This document shows, one piece after another, positions 1 through 10,413 of a stretch of DNA of 64,000 nucleotides. The DNA lies in assembly GCF_003429005.1 (NCBI RefSeq), contig NZ_QVQV01000001.1, positions 1,803,431 to 1,867,430 on the forward strand. The letters are read 5' to 3'. Numbering within the stretch: position 1 is the stretch's first letter; every line of letters begins with the position of its first letter. A model generated the notes under the pieces. That model saw only the letters and a list, made by a program, of their open reading frames with translations. It did not search any database and had not been told where the DNA came from. The position numbers and the translations under genes are program-made. The DNA comes from Paraburkholderia sp. DHOC27. Its GTDB lineage: Bacteria > Pseudomonadota > Gammaproteobacteria > Burkholderiales > Burkholderiaceae.

Positions 1-847
1 GCGCGGCCGGCGTCTGATCTGCATGTGCAGTTACCAGCACGACATCATCGAAGCCGGACAGGTAAAGGAAGTGCTGGACCGCCATCAGTTTGTGCTGCGC
101 AGTCCTCATGAGAGGAGCCCGGCGCAAGCGCTAGAACAGGCCGCCACCACGGTGATCGAACCCATCACGCCTGATGGGCAGGCACACGTCGACGCGGTGC
201 AGGCGATGGCGGTGCTCGGTCACGATCTGCGCAATCCGGTTGCCGCCATCAGTGCGGGCGCCGCTTTCCTGCAGCGCGTCAGTCTGGACGACCGGGCGCG
301 CGCGGTGTCGGCGGCCATCGGCAAGAGTGCGGATCATCTGACCGCGCTCATCGATGACCTCTCGGACATGACGCGTGGCCGGTTCGGCAACGGCATCGTC
401 CTGCGGCTGAGCCGCCACGGGCTCGTGCCCGCCTTGCGGCACGCAGTCGACGAGCTGCGTCTCGTGCACCCTGGCCGCGTGATCGAGGACAGCCTGTCGA
501 TTGAGCGGCCGGTCGAAGCCGATCCGGTCTATATGGCGCGGCTGCTGTCGAATCTGCTCAAGAACGCCCTGGTCTACGGTTCGCAAATCGATCCGGTCAA
601 GGTCATGGTGTCCACCGAGGGCGGTGAGTTTGTGCTGTCCGTCAGCAACCGGGGGCGGCAGATTTCACCTGAGAGCCGGCAGCGGCTCTTCGCGCCGTTC
701 ACGCGCGGCGCGGTTGCGGCGGATCAGCAGGGGCTGGGACTCGGACTGTACATCGTCGCGGAAATTGCGCGCGCCCACGGCGGCACGATCAAAGTATCGT
801 CCACGCAAGACGAAACGCGCTTCAGCTTTCGCATGCCGATCCTGTAG
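1..847 (+). CDS. MEDS-linked sensor histidine kinase, C-terminal part (5' end outside window)
   Basis: The frame is open from base 2, so the gene enters from the left; an ATG at 23 is probably internal. The first residues (RRLICMCSY, then a VLDRHQFVLRS stretch) resemble the end of a MEDS (DcmR-type sensory) domain and match the same part of the free MEDS protein at 2626-3255. A HisKA domain follows with H-box GHDLRNP near residue 70, then a HATPase_c domain with N-box NLLKNA and a LGLGLYIV glycine box. The G1 box reads SNRGRQI and is weak. Product: cytoplasmic autophosphorylating kinase. It converges on the hybrid kinase downstream. The kinase call is firm, the MEDS call likely. Confidence 0.82.
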   Translation, partial: RGRRLICMCSYQHDIIEAGQVKEVLDRHQFVLRSPHERSPAQALEQAATTVIEPITPDGQAHVDAVQAMAVLGHDLRNPVAAISAGAAFLQRVSLDDRARAVSAAIGKSADHLTALIDDLSDMTRGRFGNGIVLRLSRHGLVPALRHAVDELRLVHPGRVIEDSLSIERPVEADPVYMARLLSNLLKNALVYGSQIDPVKVMVSTEGGEFVLSVSNRGRQISPESRQRLFAPFTRGAVAADQQGLGLGLYIVAEIARAHGGTIKVSSTQDETRFSFRMPIL

Positions 848-848
848 A

Positions 849-861
849 CGGCGGCACGGGC

Positions 862-871
<10 letters not shown>
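849..871. terminator. Hairpin between convergent kinase genes
   Basis: Seven-base perfect arms CGGCGGC (849-855) and GCCGCCG (865-871) with a 9-base loop lie between the two convergent stop codons and overlap the stop of the minus-strand gene. There is no T-run, so termination is only suggested. Confidence 0.3.
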
Positions 872-2559
<1,688 letters not shown>

Positions 2560-2625
2560 CTGATCCGTTTGTTCATGTCTTCAGCATCGCTGCGTCATAG
2601 GGGCATCACCGGGGGCACTCCCCCG

Positions 2626-3255
2626 TTAGCTGGCTGCCCGTGCCTTGCGTGACTTCAGCTCCTGCAGCATTTCCGACGGTGGGATAAAGAAAGGGTTTTC
2701 CTGCACGACCCCGTTGATGAGCGTGAGCGGATGGGTGCGCAGGACGTCCATGAGCAGGGCGCCGGAGAGCTTGGCCATGTCGTAGACACACACGGCCGGT
2801 TGCCGGTTGCGCTCGATGATCTCGTTGACCTCCGCTTCGTACTCGATCAGCTCGGGCGCGGTGGAGACGTCGCTGAACGCCCAGTCCATGTTGCCCATGA
2901 TGCGCAGCCGGGTAAACCCCGCATCGCGGCCGGAGCCGGTCAGGCGGTCGACCATGCGCAGCATCTGCTCCTTGTTGAAGCGGCCCTCATCGTCCAGATA
3001 AGCTTCCGGCCAGGTGGTGACTTCCAGTTGACCGCACGCTTCGCAGTGGGGCGTGTCGATACCCGCGGCCTGCAGTCTTGCGCGGTGGTCGTCGGCGAGC
3101 GCGGGATCGACGATGTGGAAATTCTTTTCCCCGCTTTCCACCGCCTGGCGGTAGTAGGGCGTCAACGCCTCGTACTCCTGATCGCGGCTGTCGAAGAACG
3201 CGCAGACATGGTAGGCGTCCATCAGGGTGCCGGCGATTGCAATGCGATTGTCCAT
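2626..3255 (-). CDS. MEDS-domain sensory protein
   Basis: A 209-residue soluble protein made of one MEDS domain (methanogen/methylotroph, DcmR sensory family). It begins with a HVCAFFDSRDQEY-type block and ends with CVYDMAKLSG and VLRTHPLTLINGVVQENPF, the family's conserved terminal blocks. The start at 3255 (MDNRIAIAG) is preferred over an in-frame upstream ATG at 3303, because AGGGAAG lies five bases before it. Family members bind an unknown ligand and act with kinases. Here it precedes a hybrid kinase on the same strand, and the kinase at the left edge also carries a MEDS tail. The exact signal cannot be told. Confidence 0.85.
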   Translation of the reverse strand: MDNRIAIAGTLMDAYHVCAFFDSRDQEYEALTPYYRQAVESGEKNFHIVDPALADDHRARLQAAGIDTPHCEACGQLEVTTWPEAYLDDEGRFNKEQMLRMVDRLTGSGRDAGFTRLRIMGNMDWAFSDVSTAPELIEYEAEVNEIIERNRQPAVCVYDMAKLSGALLMDVLRTHPLTLINGVVQENPFFIPPSEMLQELKSRKARAAS

Positions 3256-3526
3256 AAGGCTTCCCTGGGTGACAGCAAGTGGGGGTGCGCGCCTCATTGC
3301 CATGAGTGCGTGACAGTGAGCGCGACGAGTGCCATGAATGCGGCACAGGTCCCCGCATTTTATTCGCTTAGTGCTCGCCGCGCCCGCAATTCCGTCGACG
3401 GGCGTTTGTTTTCGACGACAGGGGGGCTGAAATGGCTGTTTCCTGGCGCTAAATGACGGGGGGCGGCGTGACTGGCGGTGCTTGCGCCGCTGGCGTGGCT
3501 AGAGCCGTTCGTTCAGCCCTGACGCT

Positions 3527-5728
3527 TCAATTGCCCACGCTCGCGAGAGCCTTGTCGAAGGCAGGCAACAGGTCGGGGTAGTTCGACGGCAAGCGGTCCT
3601 CGCTTTTGAGGGTCTGCAAGATCGATTTGCCACGCCCGAGAATCGCTTTTTGACTCTCGGGTTCACGGGAGAGGCGACCTACCACGAGGCAGGTTTCTGC
3701 AAGCGTGATCTGCGCCATGGTGTTGTTGGGATCGCGCTTTGCCGCATCGTCGATGAGGCTCAAAGCCTCATTGGCATGCTGCGCCGCCTCCGCGTGATCA
3801 CCCTGTGAATCTTGCGCGACGGCCAGCGTAACGAGGGCGTTCGCCAGTTCCATCTGCACGAACGCATTGGTTGCGTCTTGCTGGTTCAGTCGCTCGAGAA
3901 TGGTTCGCGCCTTTTGCAATTGCGTGATTGCTCCCGCGCGATCGCCCTGAGATTCCAGAATCTCTCCCAGTTGCAAACTCGACTCGGCAATGGCCTTTTG
4001 CACCAGAAGATCACTGGGATCGCGATCAGCCTCCTGCGTGAGAATAGCCAGTGCTTGCCGGGTCTCACTGGCGGCCACGGGTAGATCGTGCTCGACAAAT
4101 GACTGATTGCCCGCGAAGTAGTGACAAAGCACTAGCGAAGCTTGCCAGTCGCTATCCGTCGGATCGCGCTTGACCAGGTCCTCGAAGATACTGGTGGCCC
4201 GCTTCGCCTCCGCCACCGCACCTTCGCGATCGCCGCTCATGGCGAGCGCATCGGCCATTCCAAGGTGGATGGTGCCCAGCCTGCCCTGGTAACTGGTGTT
4301 GGCGGGATCGTTGGCGCTGAGCTTTTCCAGACCGCTCTGGGCTTTTCTGTATTCGGCGAGTGCATTGGCGCTGTCGCCTTTCATCATAAATACGGCGGCG
4401 ACGTCGCTTTGCGCGGCGGCGATGCTTTGGGGCCAGTCGGTGTTATTCGGATCCTGTTTCATCAGCGATTCGGCGACATTCACGGCCTGTTGATCGATGG
4501 CAAGCGCGCCGTCCAGATCGCCCTGCATGATCAGCACCTCGCCAATGCCATTGCGGGCCGCAATCCGGATCACATCGGCATTGTGGTGTCCCACGGAAAG
4601 GCCTGGCGTTTCTTCATTTTCGGCCTGCTGGCGACTCGCGACCTTTTCAGCGCCAGTCATCGCCAGGCGGAATTCAGCCAGGGCGTTCGACAGGTCGTTA
4701 CGGTCGGACATGATGTCGCCCAGCTGTAGATGGTTGGCGGCGATGTCGAGTTCAAGATCCGGATTGTTGGGGTTGCGCTGCAACAGCGTGTCCGCAATCT
4801 GGATGCCCTTCTGGTATTCCACGAGTGCCACCGCGAGATTGCCCTGTTTCTTCTGGACGTTGCCGATGTTGCTATAGGTGGCCGCGAGGTCCCGCTGCAC
4901 CTGCAGGTCATCCGGCGAGGAGGACGCGAGCGGCTCAAGAATGTGCAGCGCCTGCTGAAATTCGCCCAGTGCGCCCGCCAGATTGCTTTGCGTCATCAGC
5001 AGTTCGCCGATTCTGTTGTGGCTGAGCGCAAGATCGCGCTGCCACTCGACGCTGTCCTTGCCGTGGTCGAGGTTATCGCGAGCGAGTTGCGCGACGCGAA
5101 GATAGGCCTGCCGTGCGTCATCGGGGTCCCCTAGAAGGGACTGCAGATCGCCGATCAGGATCTGGGTCGGCACGTCGTCGGGCTCATAGCGTGCCGCGCG
5201 TTGATACGCGGCCAGCGCGGCACGGGTGTCGTGGAGGAAAGCCAACGCACCCTGTTGACGGGCGAGTTCTGCGGCGCGCCTGTTACCGTCGTCGGCGGAT
5301 TGCGCGGCGGCTTGTTCCTGCTCGCGCAGCAATGCTTCGGACGGTGCCGTATTGCCCGACGCCAGGGCGCGCTCGGCCTCTTTGGCCTTGAGTCCCGCAT
5401 TCGCCTGATGGGCGAGGCGACTCACATTTTCAAACGCTGCCTTGCGATAGGGACTCTGTTCGCGCGTCGCACGCAGCTCCTTGCCCAGGTGCTGTATTTC
5501 GCGCTCGATGGCCGCCAGTTCCTTGTCGACCGCTGGGTCCTTGTTGTTGATGTTGACGACGTTGTTCGGCGCGTTGAAGGCGATCGCAATCCCCCCTTGC
5601 GGAGCGGTGGCCGACTGGTTAACGATTGCGGACCCAGCAGGCGCTTTCAACGACTCTGCAAAGCCGCTGTGCACCGGACAGAAGAGGGCGAGGCACAGCC
5701 ACAATTCAATGCGTAACCTGGTGTCCAT
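3527..5728 (-). CDS. Exported TPR-repeat protein
   Basis: About 733 residues from the preferred ATG at 5728; ten more codons are open upstream. A signal peptide is visible (basic start, ELWLCLALFCPVHS core, cleavage near GFA). A short stretch with FNAPNNVVNINN follows, then a Lys/Glu/Ala-rich coiled-coil region to about residue 165. The rest is at least a dozen tetratricopeptide repeats (recurrent NLAGALGEFQQAL, GDLDGALA and GDREGAVAEAK units). TPRs make protein-binding solenoids; no enzymatic domain is seen. The start overlaps the end of the upstream small membrane protein by 23 bp, implying coupled translation. The likely role is a periplasmic scaffold; the partner is unknown. Confidence 0.85.
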   Translation of the reverse strand: MDTRLRIELWLCLALFCPVHSGFAESLKAPAGSAIVNQSATAPQGGIAIAFNAPNNVVNINNKDPAVDKELAAIEREIQHLGKELRATREQSPYRKAAFENVSRLAHQANAGLKAKEAERALASGNTAPSEALLREQEQAAAQSADDGNRRAAELARQQGALAFLHDTRAALAAYQRAARYEPDDVPTQILIGDLQSLLGDPDDARQAYLRVAQLARDNLDHGKDSVEWQRDLALSHNRIGELLMTQSNLAGALGEFQQALHILEPLASSSPDDLQVQRDLAATYSNIGNVQKKQGNLAVALVEYQKGIQIADTLLQRNPNNPDLELDIAANHLQLGDIMSDRNDLSNALAEFRLAMTGAEKVASRQQAENEETPGLSVGHHNADVIRIAARNGIGEVLIMQGDLDGALAIDQQAVNVAESLMKQDPNNTDWPQSIAAAQSDVAAVFMMKGDSANALAEYRKAQSGLEKLSANDPANTSYQGRLGTIHLGMADALAMSGDREGAVAEAKRATSIFEDLVKRDPTDSDWQASLVLCHYFAGNQSFVEHDLPVAASETRQALAILTQEADRDPSDLLVQKAIAESSLQLGEILESQGDRAGAITQLQKARTILERLNQQDATNAFVQMELANALVTLAVAQDSQGDHAEAAQHANEALSLIDDAAKRDPNNTMAQITLAETCLVVGRLSREPESQKAILGRGKSILQTLKSEDRLPSNYPDLLPAFDKALASVGN

Positions 5729-6077
5729 TTTCAATCTGCACGTTGTTACCCGGCGCATTGATCGTGAAAGCGGTGCCGTTGTTGCCTGCGGAAGCGTTCT
5801 GCAGGACGACGGGCGCCGTCTCTGGCGCTTTGGCCTCAGCGACAGGCGGCGCTTTGGGTGCCGCTTCCTCTGGCTTGTGGATCACGCCGATCGTCACGAG
5901 CACGCCGATTGCCGCGACGATTGCCGCGCCGACGAAGCGAAGGGTTTTCTGGTTGTCTGCCCGCTTCAGCCAGGCCCACATGCCGGCTTCCGTCTGCCCG
6001 GTTTGCTCTGTGTGCCCTGTTTGCTGCCCGGTCCGTGGCGGCCCGCGCCGACCTCGATTCGCCATTGCTGCCTCCAT
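5706..6077 (-). CDS. Small single-pass membrane protein coupled to the TPR gene
   Basis: 123 residues. The first 30 are basic and Gly/Thr/Gln-rich (GRRGPPRTGQQTG). A single transmembrane helix follows (RFVGAAIVAAIGVLVTIGV), then an Ala/Pro/Lys-rich linker and a short C-terminal block FTINAPGNNVQIENGH. That block resembles FNAPNNVVNINN near the start of the TPR protein, whose gene overlaps this one by 23 bp. The product is therefore probably an inner-membrane protein with its C-terminus outside, working with the TPR protein. No known family was recognised, and no enzymatic motif is present. Confidence 0.72.
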   Translation of the reverse strand: MEAAMANRGRRGPPRTGQQTGHTEQTGQTEAGMWAWLKRADNQKTLRFVGAAIVAAIGVLVTIGVIHKPEEAAPKAPPVAEAKAPETAPVVLQNASAGNNGTAFTINAPGNNVQIENGHQVTH

Positions 6078-6159
6078 ACGACGAATGCTGAAGACAATCC
6101 CATACAGGTAAGACGTTCAAGAGGAACGGCGATAGAAAAACAAAATGGCCTGGCGTGAC

Positions 6160-6190
6160 AAAAAGCGCTGTTTCTGATGTTTTTTCAGCG
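6160..6190 (-). terminator. Possible rho-independent terminator after the acyltransferase gene
   Basis: Read on the minus strand, arms CGCTG and CAGCG (6186-6190 and 6166-6170) enclose a 15-base loop and are followed by CTTTTTG, immediately downstream of the gene ending at 6200. The stem is short, so this is tentative. Confidence 0.4.
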
Positions 6191-6199
6191 TCGCCCAGC

Positions 6200-7462
6200 T
6201 CATCTGGCGTGACCTGGTGCGCTGCGATTCTTTTTGCGCCAGATGGCCTTGATCCGCTTCGCGATGACTTTTTTCACGCCGTGCACAGCGTGCGCCGCGT
6301 AAGCCGTCAGCAACGCGCACTCCATAAACCGCCCACGCGCGCTGAGGAAAAGTGTGTGCGTGTCATGCACCGTTTGATGAGTCGCCCAGCGTGCCTTGTA
6401 GGCGGAGAACAGCGGGCGGAAATCAAACTCGCGGCCGTTTTCGTGCGACCACTTCACGCAGAATTCCTGTAGCAGCGTGCCCGGCGAACATTCGCTGAAT
6501 GCCTCATCGTAGGTCAGGACGAATCCCTCGAAGACGCGCGGACTCACCAGATTCACCGATGCGGCAACGGGCTTGCCGTCGAGCTTCACATACGTGACGA
6601 GCGGTGTGGTCGCGAGATCGATGCGCCGCGCCAGCGCGATGAAAAAATCCCGCACCTTGTCGTTCAGTAAATACTTCGTTGTCACGCCGCGCGAGATCGC
6701 CCATTGCCGCTTCGTCGCGAACAGCCAGTTCAGTACCGCTTCGGCGTCATCAGCACTCTTGCACCAGCCGAATTCCGCCTGACCCTTCGCGTTGAGCCGC
6801 CTGAGATGGCCGCGCAGTTCCGCGCGCAGCGACTTCGACAAGGTCGCGGCAAAATCGTCCCAACGCTCGAATTCGCGCAGACGTATGGCGTAACCCGGCA
6901 GATGATGCAAGCGCTGCGGAACGAAGGGCAGCATCCACGAGTGTCTGCATGACGCGAGCGCTTCCTGCAACGCGCTATCGGTTCTCACGAAACGAATCTC
7001 GAGAACGTCCGCGCGCAAACCCGTCACGGCCTGAAGTATCGCGCCCATCACCGCACTGCCTGCCAGCGCATGCACGAGCGGTGCGCCGTATTCTTCGTCG
7101 CTGCCGCAACCCAGCGGCCGGGCGATCCGCAGCAGACCGCGGCGCGCGATCGCGACCGGCCACAAGGCGCGCAACTCACGGCGCTCGTGCACCATCGCCA
7201 CCGCGACCTGCGCCCCTCTGGCGAGCGCGAGTTCGACCGCCAGCTCGCAGTACGGATAGGCCAGACTGAACGAGGCGTCACGCACGGCGGCCGCGAAATT
7301 GTCCCATTCGTGACGTAGTGCCCGGAACGCGGCCAGGTCTTCGATGACCCTGACTTCGTGGTGAAGCGCCACCGAATCCGGAGCGTGTCCGGTGGCCGCA
7401 AGCGAGCCGCTCAACATCACGGCTTGTGAGTCCAATGCAGAAGTCAGCGGGTCCGGCGCCAT
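6200..7462 (-). CDS. GNAT-type acyltransferase of the CelD/BioF2-like family
   Basis: 420 residues. The fold is the double-GNAT Acetyltransf_6 type (CelD/BcsL, related to FemAB). An N-terminal block has FRALRHEWDNF and the typical SLAYPYCEL motif. A central block carries LRRLNAKGQAEF and VLNWLFATKRQW, and the C-terminal half carries GKPVAASVNLVS, YDEAFSECSPGTLL and EFDFRPLFSAYKARWA. These proteins transfer acyl or aminoacyl groups in exopolysaccharide or cell-surface synthesis, but the substrate here cannot be deduced. The tail is very basic (KKVIAKRIKAIWRKK), which may aid membrane contact. It is divergent from the methyltransferase at 7768. No polysaccharide genes adjoin it. Confidence 0.8.
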   Translation of the reverse strand: MAPDPLTSALDSQAVMLSGSLAATGHAPDSVALHHEVRVIEDLAAFRALRHEWDNFAAAVRDASFSLAYPYCELAVELALARGAQVAVAMVHERRELRALWPVAIARRGLLRIARPLGCGSDEEYGAPLVHALAGSAVMGAILQAVTGLRADVLEIRFVRTDSALQEALASCRHSWMLPFVPQRLHHLPGYAIRLREFERWDDFAATLSKSLRAELRGHLRRLNAKGQAEFGWCKSADDAEAVLNWLFATKRQWAISRGVTTKYLLNDKVRDFFIALARRIDLATTPLVTYVKLDGKPVAASVNLVSPRVFEGFVLTYDEAFSECSPGTLLQEFCVKWSHENGREFDFRPLFSAYKARWATHQTVHDTHTLFLSARGRFMECALLTAYAAHAVHGVKKVIAKRIKAIWRKKNRSAPGHAR

Positions 7463-7767
7463 GATCTCTCCCTTGCTCTTTGGCCCTTGCTGGCACTTGC
7501 TGTTTTGCGAATCAGCTTGCCATTTTGCTAACTGGATTCCAAGTCGAGCGGCGCGAGAGCACTGATGCTGGTCGGATAAGGGCGAATGGCAATGAACGGC
7601 CGCAGCGCGAATGGCGCTTCTTTCCGCGAGTTTTCCAGGCGATTGAGGTGGCCGGAAAGTATTGCCTGTCGTAAAACGACCGGCCTATGGCGGCTGCTTA
7701 ACGCCGTGCGGCGCGAGCATGCCGGGAGGTTATAAGGTATCCAGAACGTTCTGCTCAACGCCCGACG
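7463..7767. other. Intergenic region between divergent genes
   Basis: This 305-bp gap must hold the promoters of the acyltransferase (minus) and the methyltransferase (plus). No convincing operator, small gene or hairpin was found. Confidence 0.5.
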
Positions 7768-8622
7768 ATGTCACTGCGAAACAGCTTTAAGCAAACACTC
7801 CTGAACGCCCTGGCGCGATTGCCCGATGGCGTGCAGCGCGCCATGTTCGCGCCTCAAGTGCGTCGCATCTGTATCCGCTTGCCGCTGTTGCGCGCGGTGT
7901 ATTCGGGCTGTCTGCGCCGTCATCCGATCGACCTGCAATACGGCACGGATACCAGCGGACTGGTGGACGAACTGGGCATTCAACCCGACGGGTGCAGGGT
8001 CGATCAGCTCAATCCGTATATGGGTTCGCAGCCGACCATCATCCGGCGCGCGCTCGATACCCTGGGCGATATCCGCGGCTATACCTTCGTCGACATTGGC
8101 TGCGGCAAGGGCCGGCCGCTGATCGTCGCGTCCGAGTATCCGTTCGCGGAGGTGCGCGGCTATGACATCAGCCCGGATCTCGTGGCGACCGCGAACGCGA
8201 ACGCTGCGGCGATTGCACGGCGTTTTCCCGCGCGTCCACCCATTCGCGCCGTCATCGCCGATGCGGAAAACCTCGCGTTACCGGCCGGCAAAATCGTCCT
8301 GTTCATGTTCAATCCGTTCGGCGACGAGCTGATGGCGACGCTGCTGCGCAATCTGGAAGCGGGCCTCGCAAGCGGTGAAATCGAGCATCTTTTCATCGTC
8401 TACGACATTCCGGTGTGCGGCGCTCTGTTCGACGCTTCGACCGCGCTACGACGCTGGTTTGCCACGACGTTTCCGTACGATCCGGATGAACTGGGTTTTG
8501 GACCCGAGGTGGCCGACAGTGTCGTCATCTGGCAAAGCGTGCGCGGCGCGCGGCCCGATGCGTTTGCGGCCCGCAATGGGCGCATTACGACCAAGGATCG
8601 CTTTACTGCCGTGATTGAATAG
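7768..8622 (+). CDS. Class I SAM-dependent methyltransferase
   Basis: 284 residues. The SAM-binding motif I reads FVDIGCGKGRPLIVA near residue 110. An acidic motif II follows in VRGYDISPDLV, with motif III-like VIADAENLALP and the post-motif segment GKIVLFMFNPFGDELM. It is a Rossmann-fold methyltransferase of the small-molecule or protein type. The N-terminal 80 residues are basic and Arg-rich (RICIRLPLLRAVYSGCLRR) and may serve as a substrate-binding cap. The ribosome site before the ATG at 7768 is weak. It stands alone between a divergent acyltransferase and a convergent transporter, so the substrate is unknown. Confidence 0.85.
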   Translation: MSLRNSFKQTLLNALARLPDGVQRAMFAPQVRRICIRLPLLRAVYSGCLRRHPIDLQYGTDTSGLVDELGIQPDGCRVDQLNPYMGSQPTIIRRALDTLGDIRGYTFVDIGCGKGRPLIVASEYPFAEVRGYDISPDLVATANANAAAIARRFPARPPIRAVIADAENLALPAGKIVLFMFNPFGDELMATLLRNLEAGLASGEIEHLFIVYDIPVCGALFDASTALRRWFATTFPYDPDELGFGPEVADSVVIWQSVRGARPDAFAARNGRITTKDRFTAVIE

Positions 8623-8646
8623 CGTTTGAATCGAGCTGTGGCGCGC

Positions 8647-8682
8647 CGCCGTCGTCATTCACGCTTCCACGTTACGACGGCG
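8647..8682. terminator. Hairpin between convergent methyltransferase and MFS genes
   Basis: Perfect 9-base arms CGCCGTCGT (8647-8655) and ACGACGGCG (8674-8682) enclose an 18-base loop and reach into the last codons of the minus-strand gene. No T-run follows. A bidirectional transcription stop is plausible. Confidence 0.4.
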
Positions 8683-10285
8683 CGTTCTGGGAGGGGGCGC
8701 CCGGCGATGGCGCTTTGATATAGCCCACGCGCACCGGCGGCACGAGCCATGCGAGACACAGTCCGGCGAGTGCCGCCACCGCCGATACGGTGAGGCCCAC
8801 GTGAATCGAATCGACGAGCGCGCTGCGCGCCGCGCTCATCATCGCGTCGCCGGCGTGGCCCGCGCTCACGAGGCGGCTGATCAGCGCCGCCTGGTCGGCA
8901 CGGTCCACGAGAACCTCAGGACTCGCAAACGATTTGAACCACTGGGCGGCCTGATACGAATCCAGCGAGCGATTCACGCCCATCGTGTAAAGGTGGCCGA
9001 GCAGGGCGCCCGTCAACGCTGTCCCCAGCATGCCGCCAAACGTTCGCAGCGATTGCAGCAGCGCCGTCGCGGCGCCCAGATGATCGCGCGAAACGATCTG
9101 CTGCGAACAGACCGTGAGGCTCGTGCCCACCAGACCCAGCCCGAGGCCGCTCGCGCCCATGCACGCCATCCACACCAGATGGGGCTCCTTGCCGCGCAGA
9201 ACGACCACCGCGAGGCTCGCGAAAGCGGACAACGCGAAGCCCACGTAGAGCAGCGCGTTGGCGCGTCGCACGCGTGTCACGACGCGGTTGTTGATGAAGC
9301 TGCCCACCGTCGTGCCGAGCAGCAGCGGCGTGATCAGCATGCCCGAAGCACGCGGCGACATCGCATAGCCGCCCTGAAACAGCAGCGGTACGTAGAAAAC
9401 CAGCGAAAACAGCGCAAAGCCGCCGAGCACCGACATCGCGAAGAGCGCCCGCAGCTTGCGGTCGAACAGCATGTCCACGGGGATGATGGGATAGCCCATG
9501 CGCTTTTCCCAGAAGAACAGCGTGAGCGCGCAGCCCAGCGTGAGCGCGCCCAGCGCAGTCGTTGCGGTGCTCCAGCCTTGCCTTGGGAACAGTTCGATGG
9601 TGAGCTGCAACGCGCCGAACGTGACGGCGAGGACGAAGGCGCCGAGCCAGTCGAGCCGTAGCCGCGCGCCGTCGCGCGCATGGCGCAGATGGGGCAGGAA
9701 GCTGCGTACGAAGAACAGCGCGATGATGCCCACCGGCACGTTGACGAAGAACACCAGCCGCCAGCCACCATGCTGGGTCAGCATGCCGCCGAGCGTCGGC
9801 CCGACCATGTTCGCGAGGCCAAACGCCGACGTGACGAACACCAGCCAGCGCAGACGGCGCCGCGGATCGGGAAACAGATCGGCCACGGTGGCGAACACGG
9901 TGCCGATCATGATGCCGCCGCCGATACCTTGCAGGCCGCGTGCGAGCACCAGAAACAGCATGTTGGTGGCCATCCCGCACAGCACCGAGGCCAGCGTGAA
10001 GAGCAGAATCGCCGCCAGCATGAAGGGCTTGCGGCCGAACAGATCGCCGAGGCGGCCGAAAATGGGAATCGTGATGACCGACGCCAGCATGTAGGCCGTC
10101 GCGACCCACGCATAGAGTTCGAAACCCTTCAGCTCCGCGACGATGCGCGGCATCGCGGTACTCACGATGGTCTGGTCGAGCGCGATCAGCATGGCCACCG
10201 ACGCGACGCCGAGCATCGCCAGCACCGACTCGCGAAACGGCAGCAGTTGCCCTTTCTGATCGTCAAGCTCAAGCTGACTCGCCAT
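8672..10285 (-). CDS. DHA2-family MFS efflux transporter
   Basis: About 537 residues with 14 predicted membrane spans. Motif A reads GRLGDLFGRKPF, motif C reads GLANMVGPTLGGML, and the family start is ALDQTIVSTAMPRIVAEL. This is the EmrB/QacA drug:proton antiporter group in the inner membrane. The start at 10285 (MASQLELDD) has GAGGAG seven bases upstream and is preferred over an ATG at 10330. The LysR gene at 10414-11340 is 128 bp upstream on the same strand and may control it. Substrates cannot be inferred, and no membrane-fusion partner (EmrA) is adjacent. Confidence 0.92.
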   Translation of the reverse strand: MASQLELDDQKGQLLPFRESVLAMLGVASVAMLIALDQTIVSTAMPRIVAELKGFELYAWVATAYMLASVITIPIFGRLGDLFGRKPFMLAAILLFTLASVLCGMATNMLFLVLARGLQGIGGGIMIGTVFATVADLFPDPRRRLRWLVFVTSAFGLANMVGPTLGGMLTQHGGWRLVFFVNVPVGIIALFFVRSFLPHLRHARDGARLRLDWLGAFVLAVTFGALQLTIELFPRQGWSTATTALGALTLGCALTLFFWEKRMGYPIIPVDMLFDRKLRALFAMSVLGGFALFSLVFYVPLLFQGGYAMSPRASGMLITPLLLGTTVGSFINNRVVTRVRRANALLYVGFALSAFASLAVVVLRGKEPHLVWMACMGASGLGLGLVGTSLTVCSQQIVSRDHLGAATALLQSLRTFGGMLGTALTGALLGHLYTMGVNRSLDSYQAAQWFKSFASPEVLVDRADQAALISRLVSAGHAGDAMMSAARSALVDSIHVGLTVSAVAALAGLCLAWLVPPVRVGYIKAPSPGAPSQNAPS

Positions 10286-10413
10286 GGTCCGCTCCTCGCC
10301 GCAGCATCGGCCTGCATGGGCATTCGCCATGCCGTTCCGTTCCGTGATGGTACGCCCTCGATGGTACGCCCCTCGCGCGCCGGGAAAGTAATCAGTGTTG
10401 CGAGCTCCAAGCT

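Noticed and set aside
8801..9661. 286-codon plus-strand frame
   Set aside because: Antisense to the MFS gene and dominated by Arg, Gln and His; no domain pattern.
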